Source of the DNA: Massilia sp. YIM B02769
GTDB lineage: Bacteria; Pseudomonadota; Gammaproteobacteria; Burkholderiales; Burkholderiaceae_D
NCBI RefSeq assembly: GCF_030411995.1
Contig: NZ_JASNRC010000021.1
Span: 1 to 52,551 of the forward strand
Direction: 5' to 3'
DNA length: 52,551 bases
The notes beneath the pieces are model-generated. The model worked only from the letters and a program-made list of their open reading frames with translations, was not told where the DNA came from and made no database searches. Of this stretch, positions 44,016-52,311 are shown piece after piece. Within the stretch, counting starts at the first letter, position 1. Every line of letters starts with the position of its first letter. The position numbers and the translations under genes are program-made.

Positions 44016-45323
44016 ATGACCGGAACACTACTGAACCTGGAGGCCACGCGGCACGAATCGCGCGTGCTGGGCTCCTGGATGGCCGGTCGAGACGGCGCAT
44101 CCGAACGCGCCGGCGTCGTTGCCCTGGGCGAGAACTCGCACAGCGAGCTGTCGATGGACGGCCTGGCCTCGCTGCTCGGCGCCGCGCACCGCTCCTCGTC
44201 CGGCGCCGCCGTGACGGCAGAGACGGCCATGCGCGTGTCGGCGGCCTACGGCTGCATGGCGCTGGTGGCTGGTGCCATCGCGACGCTGCCGATCGGCATC
44301 TACGAGCGCAGCGGCAACGACCGCGACTCGGCCGACCACGATTACTGGTGGATGCTGAACGAGAAGGCGAGCGACGGCTGGACGGCCTCGGCCGCCTGGG
44401 AGGCCATCATGCTGTCGAAGCTGTCTCACGGGGACGGTTTCGGCGAGTGGATCCGGCCAAGCTTCTACAGCAACCGCGTGATCGGCTGGAAACCGCTGCC
44501 GCGCCATACCGTGCAGCCGTTCAAGGACCGGGATGAGGTCTACTACCGCATCAGCCCGGGCGACAAGCCGTCCTACGTGCTCCACCGCGACGACATTATC
44601 CATCTGCCGAGCCTGGGTTTCGATGGCCTGACCAGTCCCAGCCCGCTCACCTATGCGGCGCTGGAGGCGATCGGTACCGCGCTGTCTTCGCAGGAACACG
44701 CGGGCAGATTCTTCTCCGGCGGCGCCAACTTCGACTACGCGCTGACGTCCGAGAAAAAGGTGGACGACAAGCAGCTGCTGGCGCTGAAGGCCTCGTTGAT
44801 CGCTCGCGTGCAGAACGGCGGCCGCGGGCCGCTGATCCTGACTGGCGGTCTGAAGCCGGCGCAGCTGAGTGTCAATTCGAAGGACGCCGAGATTCTGGCG
44901 ACGCGCCTGTTCACGGTTGAGGAAATCTGCCGCATCTTCGGCGTGCCGCCGCACATGGTCGGGCACACCGAGAAGCAAACGAGCCACGGCAGCGGCATCG
45001 CGGAACAGGGCATCAGCTTTGTCCGCTACACGCTGCAGCGGCATCTGACGCCGATCCAGCAGGAGCTGAACAGCAAGCTCTGGCCTGTGCGCCAGAAGTA
45101 CTTCGTCGAGCACATCACGGCGGCGCTCGAGCGCGGCGACATCAAGGCACGGTATGAGGCGTACAGGATAGGGCTGGGCCGCGCCGGCGAGCAGCCGTTC
45201 TTGACCGCAGATGAAGTTCGGCGGCAGGAGAACATGCCGCCGAACACCAAATTGAAAACGAATGGAGGCACGAGTGCCGAAAAACCTGACCCAGCTTCTG
45301 GCGAGCAACAAGAAGCGGCCTGA
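44016..45323 (+). CDS. HK97-family portal protein
   Basis: 435 residues forming the dodecameric portal at one capsid vertex. AYGCMALVAGAIATLPIGIY, DDIIHLPSLGFDG and the FGVPPHMVGHTEK motif are characteristic of HK97-type portals. Starts directly after the terminase stop; its last 50 bp overlap the protease gene. Confidence 0.93.
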   Translation: MTGTLLNLEATRHESRVLGSWMAGRDGASERAGVVALGENSHSELSMDGLASLLGAAHRSSSGAAVTAETAMRVSAAYGCMALVAGAIATLPIGIYERSGNDRDSADHDYWWMLNEKASDGWTASAAWEAIMLSKLSHGDGFGEWIRPSFYSNRVIGWKPLPRHTVQPFKDRDEVYYRISPGDKPSYVLHRDDIIHLPSLGFDGLTSPSPLTYAALEAIGTALSSQEHAGRFFSGGANFDYALTSEKKVDDKQLLALKASLIARVQNGGRGPLILTGGLKPAQLSVNSKDAEILATRLFTVEEICRIFGVPPHMVGHTEKQTSHGSGIAEQGISFVRYTLQRHLTPIQQELNSKLWPVRQKYFVEHITAALERGDIKARYEAYRIGLGRAGEQPFLTADEVRRQENMPPNTKLKTNGGTSAEKPDPASGEQQEAA

Positions 45324-46026
45324 CCGGCTGCCGCAGTCGCGCATCGTCGCCAGCGCTGACGAGACCGAGATCTATATCTACGATGCGATCGTGGCCGACG
45401 AGGACACCGCGTACTGGTGGGGCGGCGTCTCTGCCGAGGCCCTGGTGCCGGCCATCCGCAATATCAAGGGCGGCACGATCCACCTGCGCATCAACAGCCC
45501 AGGCGGCGACGTGTTCGCAGCGCAGACCATTTGCCAGGCGATCCGAGACACTGGCGCCAAGGTCATCGCGCACATTGACGGCTACGCGGCCAGCGCCGCC
45601 ACCGTCATCTCGATTGCGGCCGACGAGGTCGAGATCGCGGCCGGCGGCTTCTTCATGATCCACAACGCCTGGACCTGGGCGATGGGCAACGCCAACGACC
45701 TGAACGCCACCGCCGTCCTGCTCGGGAAGATCGACAGCAGCCTGGCTGCCCAATATGCAGCGAAAAGCGGCCTGGCTGTCGACGACGTGCGCGCGGCGAT
45801 GGACGCCGAGACCTGGTACACCGCCGAGGAAGCAGTGGCCGCCGGCCTGGTCGACCGCATCGCCGCCGGCAAGAAGGCCGAGGCCTCCTGGAACATGAGC
45901 GCCTACGCCAAGGCGCCGAAGATCGAAAACAAGGAACCCGACCAGGTCGACCCGGTCGCCACCGAAGAACACCGCGCCCGCCAGCTGCAACGCATCAGCA
46001 TGATGGCCCGCACCCAAGTTAGCTGA
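45274..46026 (+). CDS. ClpP-like head maturation protease
   Basis: About 250 residues. The ClpP-fold active site is visible: nucleophile Ser in DGYAASAATVIS (about residue 111), His in FFMIHNAW (about 129-136), and INSPGGDVFAA as the oxyanion loop. It cleaves capsid scaffold domains during head assembly. The GTG at 45274 is chosen because GGAGG lies 5 nt before it; the ATG at 45262 lacks one. A terminator follows. Confidence 0.9.
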   Translation: MPKNLTQLLASNKKRPDRLPQSRIVASADETEIYIYDAIVADEDTAYWWGGVSAEALVPAIRNIKGGTIHLRINSPGGDVFAAQTICQAIRDTGAKVIAHIDGYAASAATVISIAADEVEIAAGGFFMIHNAWTWAMGNANDLNATAVLLGKIDSSLAAQYAAKSGLAVDDVRAAMDAETWYTAEEAVAAGLVDRIAAGKKAEASWNMSAYAKAPKIENKEPDQVDPVATEEHRARQLQRISMMARTQVS

Positions 46027-46047
46027 CGCTCTCGCGCCACTAAGCCA

Positions 46048-46070
46048 GCCGCCTCCGGGCGGCTTTTTTA
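46048..46070 (+). terminator. Terminator between the head protease and capsid genes
   Basis: GCCGCC/GGCGGC stem, TCCG loop, then TTTTTTA. It is located inside the late operon, 48 bp before the capsid start. Confidence 0.8.
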
Positions 46071-46117
46071 TTGCCCCAACCAGCCGCGAGAGCGGACTAC
46101 CCACCGAAAGGCACCAC

Positions 46118-47365
46118 ATGAGCAAGCTCGCCCAACTGCGCGAAAAACGTAACGCCGCGGCCAAGAAGGCCCACGACCTGAACAACAAATATCCCGCTGA
46201 CCAGCGCATGCCGGCCGCCGAAGCCGCGCAGCTGGACGGCTTCCTGGCCGAAGTCGAAGCGATCGACGCCGAGATCGCGCGCGAACAGCGCATCGCCCAG
46301 ATCGCTGGCGAAAACCCTGATGCACAGCACGACGCCGCGATGCAGGCTGCAGCGCGTGGCGGCGTGCGCGATGCTGATGAAGGTGCCGCTCTGCGCGCGA
46401 TGCTGTCGGGCGGCCTGTCGGCCCTGAGCGCCGAGCAGCGCAGCGCGATGAACGCGCGTGTGAACGGCGACATCCGCGCCGCGATGTCGACCACCACTGG
46501 CTCGGAAGGCGGCTACACCGTGGCCACCGAGTTCAACAAGACGCTGATCCAGGCCATGAAGGCGGCGTTCTCGGTGCGCAGTGTCGCCAGCGGCATCCAG
46601 ACCTCGACCGGTGCGCAGATGCTGTTCCCGACCGCCGATTCGACCAACGAGGAAGGCGAGATCGTCGGCCAAAGCGTTGGCGCCAGCAACGGTGACACCG
46701 GTTTCGGCCAGGCGTCGATGGACGTGTACAAGTACTCGTCGAAGTCGATCGCGCTGCCGTTTGAACTGATCCAGGACTCGATGTTCAACATCGAGGCATA
46801 CATCCAGAACCTGCTGCAGCTGCGCCTGGGCCGCATCCAGAATCGTCACCACACCGTCGGCACCGGCACCAACCAGCCGCGCGGGATCGTGACGGCGTCC
46901 GGTGCCGGCAAGGTGGGCGCGACCGGCCAGACCGGCACCGTCACCTACGACGACCTGGTCGACCTCGAGCACTCGGTGGACCCGTACTACCGTGCGACCG
47001 CCAAGTGGATGATGCACGACGACACCCTGAAGGTCCTGCGCAAGCTGAAGGACGGCAACGGCCGCCCGATCTTCGTGCCGGGCTACGAGCAGGGCAACCC
47101 GGGCGGCGCGCCCGATCGCCTGATGGGTCGCGAGATCATCATCAACCAGCACATGCCGGTGATGGCCGCGAACGCCAAATCGATCCTGTTCGGCGACTTC
47201 TCGAAGTACCTGATCCGCGACGTGATGGACCTGACCCTGTTCCGCATGACCGACTCGAAGTACACCGAGAAAGGCCAGGTCGGCTTCCTCGCCTTCCAGC
47301 GTTCGGGCGCCAACATGGTCGACGTCGGCGGCGCGATCAAGTACTACCAGAACTCGGCCACCTAA
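46118..47365 (+). CDS. HK97-family major capsid protein
   Basis: 415 residues. A charged coiled-coil delta domain (about residues 1-100, KLAQLREKRNAAAKKAHDL) is removed by the adjacent protease in this family. The mature HK97-fold part includes SEGGYTVATEFNKTLI, QDSMFNIEAYIQ, NQPRGIVTASG and the C-terminal GQVGFLAFQRSGANMVD. AAAGG lies before the ATG. Confidence 0.94.
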   Translation: MSKLAQLREKRNAAAKKAHDLNNKYPADQRMPAAEAAQLDGFLAEVEAIDAEIAREQRIAQIAGENPDAQHDAAMQAAARGGVRDADEGAALRAMLSGGLSALSAEQRSAMNARVNGDIRAAMSTTTGSEGGYTVATEFNKTLIQAMKAAFSVRSVASGIQTSTGAQMLFPTADSTNEEGEIVGQSVGASNGDTGFGQASMDVYKYSSKSIALPFELIQDSMFNIEAYIQNLLQLRLGRIQNRHHTVGTGTNQPRGIVTASGAGKVGATGQTGTVTYDDLVDLEHSVDPYYRATAKWMMHDDTLKVLRKLKDGNGRPIFVPGYEQGNPGGAPDRLMGREIIINQHMPVMAANAKSILFGDFSKYLIRDVMDLTLFRMTDSKYTEKGQVGFLAFQRSGANMVDVGGAIKYYQNSAT

Positions 47366-47418
47366 TCACAACCGGCGGCCAGCTGCGGCTGGCCCCTCCC
47401 AACCTGTAGGAGAAAGAC

Positions 47419-47577
47419 ATGGCAGATGCCAAAAAAGTGAAGGCCCGCGTGCTGGTCAAGTGCCCGCTGGGCGAGATCGACGACGTCGTCGAGGTCGATG
47501 CCGACGAAGCGAAAGCGCTCGCTGGCGTCGTCGACACCGCGCCGGCCGCGGTGAAGTACGCCGAGTCGCTGAAGTAA
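47419..47577 (+). CDS. Small phage protein of unknown function
   Basis: 52 residues (MADAKKVKARVLVKCPLGEI...), with an ideal TAGGAG ribosome binding site after the capsid gene. Beta-strand-rich; similar small proteins follow capsid genes in related prophages, perhaps as head components. Confidence 0.65.
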   Translation: MADAKKVKARVLVKCPLGEIDDVVEVDADEAKALAGVVDTAPAAVKYAESLK

Positions 47578-47581
47578 GCCG

Positions 47582-47770
47582 ATGGGCATCGGGCCCGCCA
47601 CCGCCGCACTGCTCGCCGATCTGCGCGAGTGGGCGGCCGACCCGGGCGCCTGGTGCTACCCGGTCAAAACCACACGCGGCCGAGCCGTCCTCTTTCCGGA
47701 AGACGTCGCCGGCCGCACCGATGAACAGCTGATCGCGGTGATCTGCGACCGGCTGAACGGAAACAAATAG
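47582..47770 (+). CDS. Small phage protein of unknown function
   Basis: 62 residues with an N-terminal helix (ATAALLADLREWAADPGAW) and a central CYPVKTTRGRAVLFPE strand. It follows the previous stop by 4 bp. Confidence 0.6.
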   Translation: MGIGPATAALLADLREWAADPGAWCYPVKTTRGRAVLFPEDVAGRTDEQLIAVICDRLNGNK

Positions 47771-47779
47771 CGAGGGCCC

Positions 47780-48193
47780 ATGGCCGCATTCACCAAACTG
47801 CAGAAATTTATCGAAGCGGTCGCGCACGGCAAGCACAACTTGTCCACAGCGCAGCTGAAGATCGCGCTGACGAACACGGCGCCCAATGCGGCCACGGCCG
47901 GTGTTCTCGCCGACCTCACCGAGATCGCATACACCAACTGCTCGAGCAGGAATGTGACCACGAGCGCATCGGCGCAGACGGGCGGCTCGTACAAGCTGAC
48001 CTGCGCCGACTTGACGTTGACGGCCGGCGGCGGGCCGGTGGGGCCGTTCCGCTACGCGGTGCTGTACAACGACTCGGCGGCCGGCAAGGATCTGATCGGT
48101 GTCTACGACCGCGGCGACAACATCACGCTGCTCGACGGCGAAAGCATCCTGATCGACTTCGACCAGGCGGCCGGCGTCTTCACGATCGGCTGA
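47780..48193 (+). CDS. Putative phage structural protein
   Basis: 137 residues, beta-rich with many Thr/Ala (STAQLKIALTNTAPNAATAG, YKLTCADLTLTAGGGPVGPF). The composition resembles head decoration or connector-like proteins found after capsid genes. No motif fixes the role. Confidence 0.6.
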   Translation: MAAFTKLQKFIEAVAHGKHNLSTAQLKIALTNTAPNAATAGVLADLTEIAYTNCSSRNVTTSASAQTGGSYKLTCADLTLTAGGGPVGPFRYAVLYNDSAAGKDLIGVYDRGDNITLLDGESILIDFDQAAGVFTIG

Positions 48194-48195
48194 TC

Positions 48196-48621
48196 ATGAC
48201 GCCCGACCAACAAGCAGCGCTGCGCACCGCCGCGCGCAGCAACCCAGCATGCGCCGCGCCGCTGGCTGCCAAGGACTGCGCCGCGCTGGCGTTGATCCTG
48301 TCCGCCGGCCGCACGCGCCCGAGCGCGACGGAAATCGGCTACGGCACGATCCTGGAAGTGATCGGTATCGCTGCCGGCAACCAGCTGATCGACTTCATCA
48401 AGGGCAACCCCGAGCTGCGCCACGTCGTGCCGCTGCTCGAGCAGGGCCGGTTGCGCATTGGATCTCCGGTCACCCAGGAAGCCGTGCAGTCCTTCGTCGG
48501 CGCCGGCGCCGTAACCCAGGCGGACGCGGACAAGCTCTGCGCCCTGGGCCGCGAGCCCGCCCCGCTGACGCTACTGGAAGTGGCCGATGCCCTGTACAAC
48601 CCTGACGGAAGCGAGAAATGA
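48196..48621 (+). CDS. Phage protein of unknown function
   Basis: 141 residues, helical, including a GTILEVIGIAAGNQLIDFIK stretch and a TQEAVQSFVGAGAVTQADAD segment. It overlaps the next gene by ATGA. Possibly structural by location. Confidence 0.55.
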   Translation: MTPDQQAALRTAARSNPACAAPLAAKDCAALALILSAGRTRPSATEIGYGTILEVIGIAAGNQLIDFIKGNPELRHVVPLLEQGRLRIGSPVTQEAVQSFVGAGAVTQADADKLCALGREPAPLTLLEVADALYNPDGSEK

Positions 48622-48992
48622 CAGCACCAACGCGACAGACCGTTGAAATATTGGCGGCCACGCAGATGACTCCCGGCACCTCTGAAGCCGCGCCGTTTGT
48701 CGTTGGCCCGTGGGTGTCGGTTGCTGCTTTGAACGGCGGCCAACTCGCCGCATTCCTCACCAACACATCCGCTCCGGGCGTGGCCGGCCAGTTCATCTGG
48801 CAGGGCTCGGACAAGAACGACGGCACCAACATTGTCGAGATCTGGCGCGGCGCTGGCAACACGAACGCCAACAGTACCTCGACGCCGGTGCCGATCGACC
48901 TGCCAAGGGAAATTTCGTACGTGCGCCTGGTCGGCTACGGCAATACGCTGCAGCCGGTAACCCTGCGCGGCGTGCTATTCGCGAAGGGTTGA
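48618..48992 (+). CDS. Putative phage structural protein
   Basis: 124 residues, beta-rich (VGPWVSVAALNGGQLAAFLT, GNTLQPVTLRGVLFAKG), resembling a small jelly-roll-like domain. Coupled to the gene before by ATGA; the repeat protein follows after one base. Confidence 0.55.
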   Translation: MTAPTRQTVEILAATQMTPGTSEAAPFVVGPWVSVAALNGGQLAAFLTNTSAPGVAGQFIWQGSDKNDGTNIVEIWRGAGNTNANSTSTPVPIDLPREISYVRLVGYGNTLQPVTLRGVLFAKG

Positions 48993-48993
48993 T

Positions 48994-50508
48994 ATGGCCG
49001 GCATGCGCTACCAGCCGCAGGGCAAGCTGCAGCTGAACCGCCAGCACTCCCTGGCGCCGGCCTTGCGCCTGCTGTCCCTGCCTGGTGTGCACCGCGGCTT
49101 CGACGCCGTGGCCCAGCAGGCGGCAACCATTGTCGGTGTGAAAGTGCTCAGCACGCCGGACGGCGTAGTGGGCGGATTCGGCGCCGCCGTCGGCGCTGGC
49201 AGCACGGACCGGGTAACGACCGGGCTGACTGGCGACTTCCCGCTGAGCGGTCGTTCGTACATCTTCCGATTCCGGCGCAACGGTTCCGGCGGGGGAGGCC
49301 TTGGCAGACTGTTCGATAAAACATCGGGTGGCTCGGGGCAGTTCGCGATGTGGTACGCATCGCGAGCATCGATTTGCTACGGCTTCTATACCGGCAGTAC
49401 CGAACGGAATATCGATATCCCAGGGACGGCGACGACCGCCGCCCCTGGTCAGGACTGCGTCCTGATCGTGACGCACGCCTACGACGGCGTGACCAGCACG
49501 ATCAACGGCTACACCGGCGGCCAGCGCGTCTTGACTGACAGCGTTGTTACCGGCGCGCTGCGCGATGCCCCGAACACCCCGTTCACGTTCGGCAACCGCG
49601 CGAGCGATAGCGCCAGGGTGTGGGACGGTTCGATCGAACTTGCTGGAGTAATCGACCTGGTGGTGTCTCCGGACCAGGCCACCGCGCTGTCCGGCGGCAT
49701 CTACCAGGTGCTGGCGAACCCCTATGCAGACGACGAAGACGAAGCCCAGCCGAGAAGCTACACCCTGACGGCTGCGGCTGGCGCGTTCGCTGTTGCCGGC
49801 AGCCCGGCCGGCCTCCGGGTCGCTCGCCGAATTGTGGCTGCGCCAGCGGCTTTCTCGCTGGCCGGCGCCGCCACCGCGTTGCGCGCCGTTCGCCGCCTGC
49901 AAGTCGAGCCGGGAGCATTCGCTCTCACTGGCTCGGTTGCCGGGCTGCGGGCTGCCCGCAAGTTCGCAGCTGCTCCTGGCGTGTTCAGCCTGGCGGCCGG
50001 CGTGGCCACGCTGGTCGCGGCGCGTCGGTTGTCTGCGGCAGCTGGCTCATTCGCTGTCGTCGGCCAGACCGCCACGCTGGTGCACACCGCGGCGCCGGCG
50101 CCAGGCGGCCCGACCTACGTTCTTACGGCGGCACCCGGCAGCTTCGCGCTGGCCGGCGCGCCGGTGGCGCTGGTCGTGGCGCGGCGGATGACCGCCGGGG
50201 CCGGATCGTTCGATGTGGGGTATTCGCCCGTCAGCCTCACGGCACAGCGCCGCTTGGCCGTGGGGCCTGGGGCGTTCGAAGTCGTCGGCGCCGGCGCGCT
50301 ACTCAAGGTGGCGCGCCGGCTCCCGGTCGCCCCCGGCACCTTCGTGATCGGTGGCAGCGACGTGATGTTCAGGCAGGGCGCCCAGATCGAGTATGCCCGC
50401 GCGCCGGCCGGATCCGGCTACACGCCGCGGCGCCAGGAATACCAATCTCGGCCCGCTCAGGTGTCCACCGGCGGCCGGCTACCAGCAAGACAGGAAAACT
50501 ACCGATGA
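48994..50508 (+). CDS. Repeat-containing virion-associated protein with LamG-like N-terminus
   Basis: 504 residues. About residues 60-240 look like a concanavalin/LamG-type beta-sandwich (GRSYIFRFRRNGSG, DCVLIVTHAYDGVTSTINGY). Residues about 255-465 hold about nine tandem 22-residue repeats of the pattern A-A-P/A-G-x-F-x-L-x-G-x-x-x-x-L-x-x-x-R-R, with one longer insert (TAAPAPGGPTY). The C-terminus is basic and Gln/Arg-rich. It lies in the head-to-tail block, so a decoration or fibre-like role is likely but unproven. Ends in ATGA overlap with the connector gene. Confidence 0.7.
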   Translation: MAGMRYQPQGKLQLNRQHSLAPALRLLSLPGVHRGFDAVAQQAATIVGVKVLSTPDGVVGGFGAAVGAGSTDRVTTGLTGDFPLSGRSYIFRFRRNGSGGGGLGRLFDKTSGGSGQFAMWYASRASICYGFYTGSTERNIDIPGTATTAAPGQDCVLIVTHAYDGVTSTINGYTGGQRVLTDSVVTGALRDAPNTPFTFGNRASDSARVWDGSIELAGVIDLVVSPDQATALSGGIYQVLANPYADDEDEAQPRSYTLTAAAGAFAVAGSPAGLRVARRIVAAPAAFSLAGAATALRAVRRLQVEPGAFALTGSVAGLRAARKFAAAPGVFSLAAGVATLVAARRLSAAAGSFAVVGQTATLVHTAAPAPGGPTYVLTAAPGSFALAGAPVALVVARRMTAGAGSFDVGYSPVSLTAQRRLAVGPGAFEVVGAGALLKVARRLPVAPGTFVIGGSDVMFRQGAQIEYARAPAGSGYTPRRQEYQSRPAQVSTGGRLPARQENYR

Positions 50509-51047
50509 CTCCGAAAGTGATCACGCCGCCGGCGCAGCTGGCGGTCTCGCTCGATTCCGCCATCACGGCGGCGCGCGCAAACGGCGCCGGCCTGGACGGC
50601 GAAGTCGAGCAGGCCGTCAAGACAGCTACGGCGGAGGCGGAGTTCGAGACGCAGCGCGCGTTCATCACGCAGACCCTGCGCCTGACGCTCGACCGCTTCG
50701 ACGATTCGATCAAGCTGCCGCGCCCGAGACTGATCGAGGTCGTGCACGTCAAGTTCATAGACCAGGCCGGCCAGCAGCAGGAGCTGCACCCGCAGGACTA
50801 CCAAGTCGATGCCGAAAGCGAGCCGGCCTACATCGTGCCGGCGCCCGGCAAGACCTGGCCGGCGACCGCCGCGCGCATCAACGCGGTCGAGGTCCAGTAC
50901 GTCGCCGGCTACGGCCCGGATCACACCAGCGTGCCGGATTCGGTTAAGGGCTTCATCCTGCGCCGAGTGGCCGAGCAGTTCGGACAGCTGTCCGCATCAA
51001 TGGCGGCCAGTGCGGTGCACCTGCTCGATGGGGAGGTGGTGTACTGA
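50505..51047 (+). CDS. Head-tail connector protein (gp6-like)
   Basis: 180 residues. Helical start (PPAQLAVSLDSAITAARANG), FETQRAFITQTLRLTLDRFDD and the YVAGYG followed by VPDSVKGFILRRVAEQFG pattern are typical of adaptor proteins that sit under the portal. Overlaps the next gene (TGATG). Confidence 0.85.
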   Translation: MTPKVITPPAQLAVSLDSAITAARANGAGLDGEVEQAVKTATAEAEFETQRAFITQTLRLTLDRFDDSIKLPRPRLIEVVHVKFIDQAGQQQELHPQDYQVDAESEPAYIVPAPGKTWPATAARINAVEVQYVAGYGPDHTSVPDSVKGFILRRVAEQFGQLSASMAASAVHLLDGEVVY

Positions 51048-51361
51048 TGTTCAACGACTACCTGACGTTTTTCAAACCGTCGCAAGAGCGCGACGCGGCA
51101 GGCCAGCGAAAGCCTGGCCAGGCGTGGGTGCCAGTCGAGCCGGGCATGCGGGGCGATGTTCGCCATCTGCGAGGCTTGGAAACGCTGCGTGCAGACACCG
51201 AGGTTTCGGTGCTGCGCGCATCGATCCGCACCTGGTACCGGGCCGATATCGACGAGACCATGCGGGTCGTGCACAACGAACGGACCTATGCGATCAAGGC
51301 GCCACCGCTGCGCAACGTCGACCGGCGCTTCATGGATCTGGTCTGCGAGGCCGTCAAATGA
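51047..51361 (+). CDS. Phage head closure protein
   Basis: 104 residues of the head-tail joining (SPP1 gp16-like) family: ERDAAGQRKPGQAWVPVEPG, MRGDVRHLRG and a C-terminal ADIDETMRVVHNERTYAIKA strand pattern. Plugs the connector after packaging. Confidence 0.85.
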   Translation: MFNDYLTFFKPSQERDAAGQRKPGQAWVPVEPGMRGDVRHLRGLETLRADTEVSVLRASIRTWYRADIDETMRVVHNERTYAIKAPPLRNVDRRFMDLVCEAVK

Positions 51362-51873
51362 TGCGGTTCGACACGTCGTCACTCATCGAGGCGGTAAAGC
51401 AGACTGCCGAGCAGGTCGTCAAATCGATAGACGAGCCGACGCTGCGCACTGTTGGATTCGCCGGCGCCGATCTGTTCCGCGATCAGGCGAAACAGATTGC
51501 GCTGTACAACATGAAGACCGGCATGCTGTTCGACAGCATCATCGTAAAGCGCCTCGACGAGGAATCGGACGGTGGCCAGGTGCAGGTCTACCTGGTAACA
51601 GTGCGAAATGGCAATGCATCCAGAGACGGCGCCTACTACTGGCGCTGGGTGGAAAAGGGCCACAAGTTCGTCCCGAAAAACACGAATGTGAGCGCGAGGA
51701 CGGGCCGTACCATTGGCTGGGCAGCGCACCGCCGCGCCGCAGAGCTCGAATACGGGAATGCCCGAGTTCGCGCGTACCCGTTCATGCGGCCAGCGTACGA
51801 GACCAGAAAGCGCGACGCGGTCGACCTGATGACGCGCACGCTGGCCCAACAACTGGCGAGGAATTCAACATGA
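51358..51873 (+). CDS. HK97 gp10-like tail completion protein
   Basis: 171 residues. TGMLFDSIIVKRL, YYWRWVEKGHKFVPKNTNV and AYPFMRPAYETRKRDAVDLM match the HK97-gp10 tail completion family. Two ATGs are possible (51358, 51361); the first overlaps the preceding stop in ATGA. Confidence 0.87.
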   Translation: MMRFDTSSLIEAVKQTAEQVVKSIDEPTLRTVGFAGADLFRDQAKQIALYNMKTGMLFDSIIVKRLDEESDGGQVQVYLVTVRNGNASRDGAYYWRWVEKGHKFVPKNTNVSARTGRTIGWAAHRRAAELEYGNARVRAYPFMRPAYETRKRDAVDLMTRTLAQQLARNST

Positions 51874-52220
51874 CCCCACACGAGCAGATTCGGTTGGTGC
51901 TGGGCGAGCTGGCCGGCGGCCGGGTGTTCCCCGGGATCGCAGACGCCGGTACGCCCACCCCGTACGTCACCTTCCAGGTGATCGGCGGGCCGCCCATCAA
52001 CTTCATCACCGGCGAGGTGCCGGCCAAGCGCTTCATGCGCGTGCAGATCAACGTCTGGTCCGACACCTCGATCGAAGCATTCGAGGTGGTCGAACAAGTC
52101 GAGAACGCTTTTCATGCAGAAAAGGTGCTGCAGATGGAAGTCTTAACCAACCCCAGCGACACCTACGACGAACTGACAGAGCACCGCGGAGCAATGCAGG
52201 AATTCCAGCTGTTCCTCTGA
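51870..52220 (+). CDS. DUF3168 tail component
   Basis: 116 residues of the DUF3168 (tail terminator-like) family: GRVFPGIADAGTPTPYVTFQ, MRVQINVWSDTSIEAFEVVE and a C-terminal RGAMQEFQLFL. Coupled to the gene before by ATGA. Probably caps the tail tube. Followed by a terminator. Confidence 0.85.
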   Translation: MTPHEQIRLVLGELAGGRVFPGIADAGTPTPYVTFQVIGGPPINFITGEVPAKRFMRVQINVWSDTSIEAFEVVEQVENAFHAEKVLQMEVLTNPSDTYDELTEHRGAMQEFQLFL

Positions 52221-52238
52221 CTCAGCACTACCCCATCC

Positions 52239-52273
52239 AGGCCGCCCTGAGCAATCCGGGCGGCCTTTTCTTT
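52239..52273 (+). terminator. Terminator before the tail-tube gene
   Basis: AGGCCGCCC (52239-52247) pairs with GGGCGGCCT (52258-52266), 10-nt loop, then TTTTCTTT. 39 bp before the tail-tube start. Confidence 0.8.
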
Positions 52274-52311
52274 GCCCGGCCTCCCGGGCTCTTTACCTGA
52301 AAGGCCTATCA

